A stretch of 64,000 bases of DNA from the NCBI RefSeq assembly GCF_004403305.1, contig NZ_SOHE01000036.1, positions 36,902 through 100,901 of the forward strand, in the 5' to 3' direction. Origin of the DNA: Cryobacterium frigoriphilum (lineage in GTDB: Bacteria > Actinomycetota > Actinomycetes > Actinomycetales > Microbacteriaceae). A program made the position numbers and the translations under genes. Every line of letters starts with the position of its first letter. Positions within the stretch are counted from its first letter, which is position 1. A model generated the notes under the pieces. The model did not search any database. It saw only the letters and a program-made list of their open reading frames with translations, and was not told the DNA's origin. Below are positions 60,215 through 64,000 of the stretch, one piece after another.

Positions 60215-60517
60215 TTAGAAAGTCGCCCGCAGAAAGGATGCGATCGACATTCCGACGATGCAGCAGAGCATCGTGATGGTGAACCCGAAGTCGAACTGGA
60301 TGGGTCCAATCGACAGCGGCGGTATCAGCTTACGAAAGAAGCGTACCGGTGGGTCGGTGAACGTGTAGACCAGCTCGACGAGAACCAGAGTGAATCCGGT
60401 CGGACGCCACGAGCGGTTGACGCCACGCACCAGGTCAATGATGAAGCGTCCCCAGAGCACGAAGAAGTACAGGAGAAGGGCATAGTAGGCAACTGTGGCC
60501 AGGAGATCGACAAGCAC
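60215..60517 (-). CDS. YggT family membrane protein
   Basis: 100 residues with two hydrophobic segments (about 5-30 and 75-97) and the family motif YTFTDPPVRFFRKLIPP. Found between sepF and divIVA in most actinobacteria; role unclear. GTG start at 60517; TAGACT six bases upstream overlaps the sepF stop codon, so it could have its own leaderless transcript. Confidence 0.9.
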   Translation of the reverse strand: MLVDLLATVAYYALLLYFFVLWGRFIIDLVRGVNRSWRPTGFTLVLVELVYTFTDPPVRFFRKLIPPLSIGPIQFDFGFTITMLCCIVGMSIASFLRATF

Positions 60518-60523
60518 GCTCTA

Positions 60524-60529
60524 AGTCTA
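60524..60529 (-). promoter_or_regulatory. -10 box at the sepF stop for yggT
   Basis: TAGACT on the minus strand with six bases to the yggT GTG; its first three bases are the sepF stop codon TAG. Confidence 0.4.
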
Positions 60530-61096
60530 TGACTGGGCGAAGAAGGACGCTTCCGCGTCCGGCTCTTCGGTGCTGTTCTCGCCGGACACGATGACGTGTG
60601 ACGGGGACAGCAGGAAGACCTTCGCGGTCACGCGCTCGATCTTGCCGTACAGGCCCTGTGAGAGGCCACTGGCGAAGTCGATCAGGCGGCGGGCGTCGGC
60701 ATCACTCATCTGCGAGAGGTTGATGATGACCGGGATTCCGTCACGGAAGGACTCCGCGATGACCTGCGCGTCGCGATACTGACGCGGGTGGACCGTGAGA
60801 ATTTCATTCATTTCGGAAGCAGCCACATTCTTGGGGGTTTGCGTCTTGCGCAGCGGAGTCACCGGAGCACGGCCGGCGTTGTTCTGCGCCGATCCGCTAT
60901 GCGCCGAACCGGCATGGGCGGCGCTGGACTGGGCCGCTGCGGCGGCGTGAGCCGACGCGTTGGACGTGTGGGACGAGTTGGAACGCTCAGCGGGCGCCGG
61001 CACGGCCGCTACGTGAGCGGTCGCGGGGGCCTCGTAGTGCAGCTCTTCGTCTGCCAGCCCCAGGTAGACCATGGTTTTCTTGAGCGGGTTGGACAT
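60527..61096 (-). CDS. sepF: Cell division protein SepF
   Basis: 189 residues. Short N-terminal amphipathic helix ([11 protein letters not shown]), a low-complexity Ala/Ser/His linker, and the SepF domain from about 100 with [36 protein letters not shown] and [12 protein letters not shown]. It tethers FtsZ to the membrane in place of FtsA/ZipA. GGAGG five bases before the ATG. Confidence 0.95.
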   Translation of the reverse strand: MSNPLKKTMVYLGLADEELHYEAPATAHVAAVPAPAERSNSSHTSNASAHAAAAAQSSAAHAGSAHSGSAQNNAGRAPVTPLRKTQTPKNVAASEMNEILTVHPRQYRDAQVIAESFRDGIPVIINLSQMSDADARRLIDFASGLSQGLYGKIERVTAKVFLLSPSHVIVSGENSTEEPDAEASFFAQS

Positions 61097-61131
61097 GTCG
61101 ACCTCCGTGTAAGTAATTCTTCTCTAAGAGA

Positions 61132-61824
61132 TTAACCGTGTAACGGGCGAATCCCGGTGATTGCGGTGCCAATTCTTAGGTGTGTCGCCCCTTCGGAGAT
61201 GGCCGCCTGGTAGTCCTGGCTCATTCCGATCGACAGTGCGGTGGCCTGCGGGGCAATCGAGCGAAGCGAGACGCTGAGCGCGCGTACGGCAGCGAACGCC
61301 CGCCGAGGCTCACCCTCGCGCGGTGCGACGGCCATCAGGCCCAGCAGGCGCAGGCCAGAGGTGGCGAGAACCTGTTCGGCGAGGGCCTCGAGATCGCTCG
61401 GCTGCGCACCGCCGCGCGCCGGATCATCCGTCAGATTCACCTGAATGAAACAGTCCCGCACCGGCGCGTCGGTGCCGGGGGCGTCGGGCGCCGCGAGAGC
61501 CGTGACGAGCGAGGCTCGGTCGAGGGAGTGAATGACATTGGCGTAGGCGCGCACCTGACGCGCCTTCTTGCCCTGGATCTGGCCGATGAAGTGCCACGTC
61601 AGGTTCAGGTCGGCGAGTTCTGCCGCCTTGCCCTGGGCCTCCTGATGCCGGCTTTCACCGACGTCCGTCACCCCGAGGGCCGCGAGCTGCGCGATCAGGC
61701 TCGCGGGATGAAACTTCGTGACCACTACCGTCGTGATCTCGCTCGGGTCACGCCCGGCGAGCCGGACCGCGTCAGCGATTCCGGCCCGCACCTGCTGCAG
61801 ACGCTCGTCGAGCGTGTCGATCAC
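61132..61824 (-). CDS. YggS family PLP-binding protein
   Basis: 230 residues. PLP Lys in TTVVVTKFHP, then GESRHQEAQGKA, WHFIGQIQGKKA and the C-terminal LSIGMSQDYQAAISEGATHLRIGTAI-type barrel end. Helps keep vitamin B6 and amino acid pools balanced; no enzymatic reaction is known. GTG at 61824, 25 bases after the ftsZ stop. A yfiH-type gene often found between these two in actinobacteria is missing. Confidence 0.93.
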   Translation of the reverse strand: MIDTLDERLQQVRAGIADAVRLAGRDPSEITTVVVTKFHPASLIAQLAALGVTDVGESRHQEAQGKAAELADLNLTWHFIGQIQGKKARQVRAYANVIHSLDRASLVTALAAPDAPGTDAPVRDCFIQVNLTDDPARGGAQPSDLEALAEQVLATSGLRLLGLMAVAPREGEPRRAFAAVRALSVSLRSIAPQATALSIGMSQDYQAAISEGATHLRIGTAITGIRPLHG

Positions 61825-61849
61825 CCCAGCACCCGAGGGACTAGCCGGA

Positions 61850-63049
61850 TTACTTGAGGAAATCGGGGATGTCCAGGTCGTCGGGGTCTTCCTCGAAGGC
61901 CGGGTCGACGACAGTGGCTCCGCCGGCGGTTGCGTCATTGCTGGCCCAGACCGAGGAGCCGGCGAGCTCTTCGGCGCTGAACTGGCTGGCGTCGGCGGTG
62001 ACCGACGGGGCGGCGGCTCCCGCGGCTGCGGTGCCAACCCCGCTGGCAATGCCGGCGGCGACGAGGTCGGCACGGCGCACCTCGACGGCCTTGGCACCGG
62101 GTTCTCCGCCGTCGAAGCCGGCGGCGATGACGGTGACGCGCACCTCGTCGCCGAGCGTGTCGTCGATGACGGCACCGAAGATGATGTTGGCCTCGGGGTG
62201 CACTGCCTCTTGCACGAGACGGGCGGCGTCGTTGATCTCGAAGATTCCGAGGTTGGAACCACCCTGGATCGACAGCAGCACGCCGTGGGCCCCGTCGATC
62301 GATGCCTCAAGCAGCGGGGAGGCCACGGCCAGTTCAGCGGCCTTGATGGCCCGGTCGGCGCCCCGCGAGGAGCCGATGCCCATGAGGGCGGAACCGGCGC
62401 CCTGCATGACCGACTTCACGTCGGCGAAGTCGAGGTTGATCAGGCCGGGAGTCGTGATCAGGTCGGTGATGCCCTGCACGCCGGCGAGCAATACCTGGTC
62501 GGCGGTCGCGAAGGCCTCGAGCATGCTGATGCCGCGGTCGCTGATTTCGAGCAGGCGGTCGTTCGGCACGACGATGAGCGTGTCGACCTCGTTCTTGAGC
62601 GAGGCGACACCGGTCTCGGCCTGGGCCTGGCGACGCTTGCCCTCGAAGCCGAACGGCTTGGTGACCACACCGATGGTGAGCGCACCGATGGACTTGGCGA
62701 TGCGGGCGACGACGGGGGCACCACCGGTGCCCGTTCCACCGCCCTCACCCGCGGTGACGAAGACCATGTCGGCCCCGGCAAGGGCCTCTTCGATCTCCTC
62801 GGCGTGGTCTTCGGCTGCGCGGCGGCCGACCTCGGGGTCTGCACCGGCGCCGAGGCCCCTGGTCAGGTCGCGCCCGACATCGAGCTTCACGTCGGCGTCG
62901 CTCATGAGCAGCGCCTGTGCGTCGGTGTTGATCGCGATGAACTCGACGCCACGGAGGCCAAGTTCGATCATGCGGTTCACGGCGTTGACGCCGCCACCGC
63001 CGATACCGACGACCTTGATCACGGCTAGATAATTCTGATTGTTTGACAC
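61850..63049 (-). CDS. ftsZ: Cell division protein FtsZ
   Basis: 399 residues. Tubulin signature [25 protein letters not shown] and the NTDAQAL loop. The last residues [10 protein letters not shown] are the conserved C-terminal peptide that binds SepF. GTG start at 63049 with GGAGG six bases upstream. Polymerises into the division ring. Confidence 0.98.
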   Translation of the reverse strand: MSNNQNYLAVIKVVGIGGGGVNAVNRMIELGLRGVEFIAINTDAQALLMSDADVKLDVGRDLTRGLGAGADPEVGRRAAEDHAEEIEEALAGADMVFVTAGEGGGTGTGGAPVVARIAKSIGALTIGVVTKPFGFEGKRRQAQAETGVASLKNEVDTLIVVPNDRLLEISDRGISMLEAFATADQVLLAGVQGITDLITTPGLINLDFADVKSVMQGAGSALMGIGSSRGADRAIKAAELAVASPLLEASIDGAHGVLLSIQGGSNLGIFEINDAARLVQEAVHPEANIIFGAVIDDTLGDEVRVTVIAAGFDGGEPGAKAVEVRRADLVAAGIASGVGTAAAGAAAPSVTADASQFSAEELAGSSVWASNDATAGGATVVDPAFEEDPDDLDIPDFLK

Positions 63050-63205
63050 GTCCGGCCTCCGGTGGAACTCTCAACCTCTAGTCGAGGCTTAAAGTTATGC
63101 TGAGTATGCAATTCCTGATTTAGAAGTTATGCGCCACGGCGCGCCCGCTGGGGAGGCGCGCCCGCGTGTCGCGAAGTCCCGGCCAAACTCACCGCAACAC
63201 CGCGC
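63050..63205 (-). promoter_or_regulatory. ftsQ-ftsZ gap with probable ftsZ promoters
   Basis: An AT-richer stretch. AAGTTATGC occurs twice (63092-63100 and 63124-63132), giving TAACTT, a -10-like box, on the minus strand in both copies. CCTC-TAGTC-GAGG (63075-63087) is a small dyad. Dedicated ftsZ promoters are common in actinobacteria. Confidence 0.4.
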
Positions 63206-63221
63206 TCACCGCAACACCGCG
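63188..63221. repeat. 17-bp tandem duplication covering the ftsQ stop
   Basis: CTCACCGCAACACCGCG is repeated exactly at 63188-63204 and 63205-63221. The ftsQ stop codon lies in the second copy, so the first is a relic of the gene end. Confidence 0.9.
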
Positions 63222-64000
63222 CTGTCGGGTGAGGTGACGTCGTATTCGTTGACTGTACCGACGGGGTGACCGACCATGAGCGCCCCGAGCACGACCGCCT
63301 TGTATTCTGATTCCTCAGAACTGCCCCAGACGACCCGCGCTCCCCCGACCAGGTTGAGGGTCACGTCGTCCTTCGTCTCCGCGCCGACGGTATCGAGCTG
63401 CGAGCGGATGCTGTCGGGCAGGGCGCTGACGACGGCCGTCACCGCCCGAAACCCGGCGCTCTCGACGCCCTTGTCGGCCTCGATGAGCGGGTACCCGGCG
63501 GGGCGCTCGGGGCTCGACTCGATCACCACTCCGGCGGCATCGACCAGATCGAAGCCGGCCGCGGACGCGAGGGCACCGATGGGCTCACGCTCGACGATGC
63601 GCACCACGAGCGTACCGGGCGGACGGCTCTCGGTGACGTAGCTCTGGATCAGCATGAACTCCGAGAGCTCGTTCTTGACCAGGCCGAAGTCGATGAGCGG
63701 CAGCGGGGTACCGACCTGGGAGTCGAGGGCCGCCACGAGAGCGTCCGCCGGTACCCGGCTCGCGCCCACGACCTCGATGGTGCGCAGGGCCATCAGGGGC
63801 GAATAGCCGGCGCCAACGACCGAGAGGGTCATGACCGCGACCGCTCCGAGCGACACGACCCAGTTGGTGCGCCTGCGGCGGGAACGCCAGGTAAACCGAC
63901 GCACCTCCTGACGCTCGTAGCGCCTGCGGGCGCGCTTGGCCGCGCGCAGCCCGGCCCGCGCCGCACCGCCGGTGAGCTTGGCGCCGGCCGTCAGCGTCGC
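63206..64000 (-). CDS. ftsQ: Cell division protein FtsQ (N-terminus outside window)
   Basis: The frame is open to base 64000. Visible: a basic cytoplasmic region rich in Arg, one transmembrane helix (TNWVVSLGAVAVMTLSVVGAGYS region), a POTRA domain starting LRTIEVVGASRVPADALV and the FtsQ domain with SRPPGTLVVRIVEREPIGAL. Part of the divisome complex with FtsB and FtsL. A GTG at 63904 could serve as a start, but the upstream codons (ending AKARRRYERQE) look like the usual FtsQ N-terminus. Confidence 0.9.
   Translation of the reverse strand, partial: ATLTAGAKLTGGAARAGLRAAKRARRRYERQEVRRFTWRSRRRRTNWVVSLGAVAVMTLSVVGAGYSPLMALRTIEVVGASRVPADALVAALDSQVGTPLPLIDFGLVKNELSEFMLIQSYVTESRPPGTLVVRIVEREPIGALASAAGFDLVDAAGVVIESSPERPAGYPLIEADKGVESAGFRAVTAVVSALPDSIRSQLDTVGAETKDDVTLNLVGGARVVWGSSEESEYKAVVLGALMVGHPVGTVNEYDVTSPDSAVLR

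Overview
The window is high-GC, densely packed chromosomal DNA from an actinobacterium, most likely family Microbacteriaceae (a Cryobacterium/Leifsonia-like organism). This rests on mycothiol ligase mshC, RbpA, PafBC, SepF/Wag31-type DivIVA, frequent GTG starts, and an order of genes that parallels the Mycobacterium tuberculosis interval rbpA-lnt-helY-tatC-tatA-pafC-pafB ... trmI ... PAC2-mshC-uppP. I see no transposase, phage gene, CRISPR array or rRNA. The genus is a guess from gene content, not from a database search.

Layout. 1-7,077: end of a UvrA-like ATPase gene, an HdeD-like membrane protein, an S9 peptidase with an SDR, an NfeD-SPFH pair, a glycerophosphodiesterase and rbpA. 7,149-19,943 (mostly minus strand): lnt, HelY-type helicase, tatC, tatA, a small membrane protein, pafC, pafB, FKBP lipoprotein, trmI, HAD phosphatase, then PAC2 (plus) facing mshC. 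19,957-28,993: uppP, M20 peptidase, tRNA-Leu(GAG), alpha/beta hydrolase, rpsT, a small membrane protein, holA, comEC, comEA. 29,104-34,029: leuS and pabB, with dedA divergent. 34,085-35,996: a membrane cytochrome b fused to a molybdopterin oxidoreductase domain, behind an AT-rich palindrome and a structured leader. 36,057-43,457: cydABDC (minus) divergent from a blaI-M56 peptidase pair (plus), with two BlaI-like palindromes between them. 43,565-46,801: OpuC/ProU-type compatible-solute ABC importer; then TetR and App1 genes. 48,883-52,507: pyrD, nrdR, hisD, flavin reductase. 52,508-54,391: repeat-rich gene-poor DNA on both sides of a plsC-type acyltransferase. 54,392-64,000: dnaE, rluD, lspA, divIVA, yggT, sepF, yggS, ftsZ, ftsQ (cut by the window end), the distal part of the division cluster.

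Three patterns run through the window. First, many genes have a TANNNT box 5-9 bases before the start codon with no Shine-Dalgarno sequence, the signature of leaderless transcripts; pabB and dedA do this from overlapping back-to-back boxes in a 23-bp gap. Second, short in-frame tandem repeats (9-18 bp) occur in or at the ends of many genes. Third, the pup/dop/arc/prcBA/pafA block that other actinobacteria carry between trmI and pafB is absent here although its flanks are present.

The best candidates for undescribed biology are the leader of the molybdopterin oxidoreductase gene (mutually exclusive stems plus a tiny upstream ORF), the BlaI/M56-cydABDC arrangement, the pabB/dedA bidirectional leaderless promoter, and the 314-nt comEC/holA overlap. 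All functional statements are from reading sequence; no searches were run.
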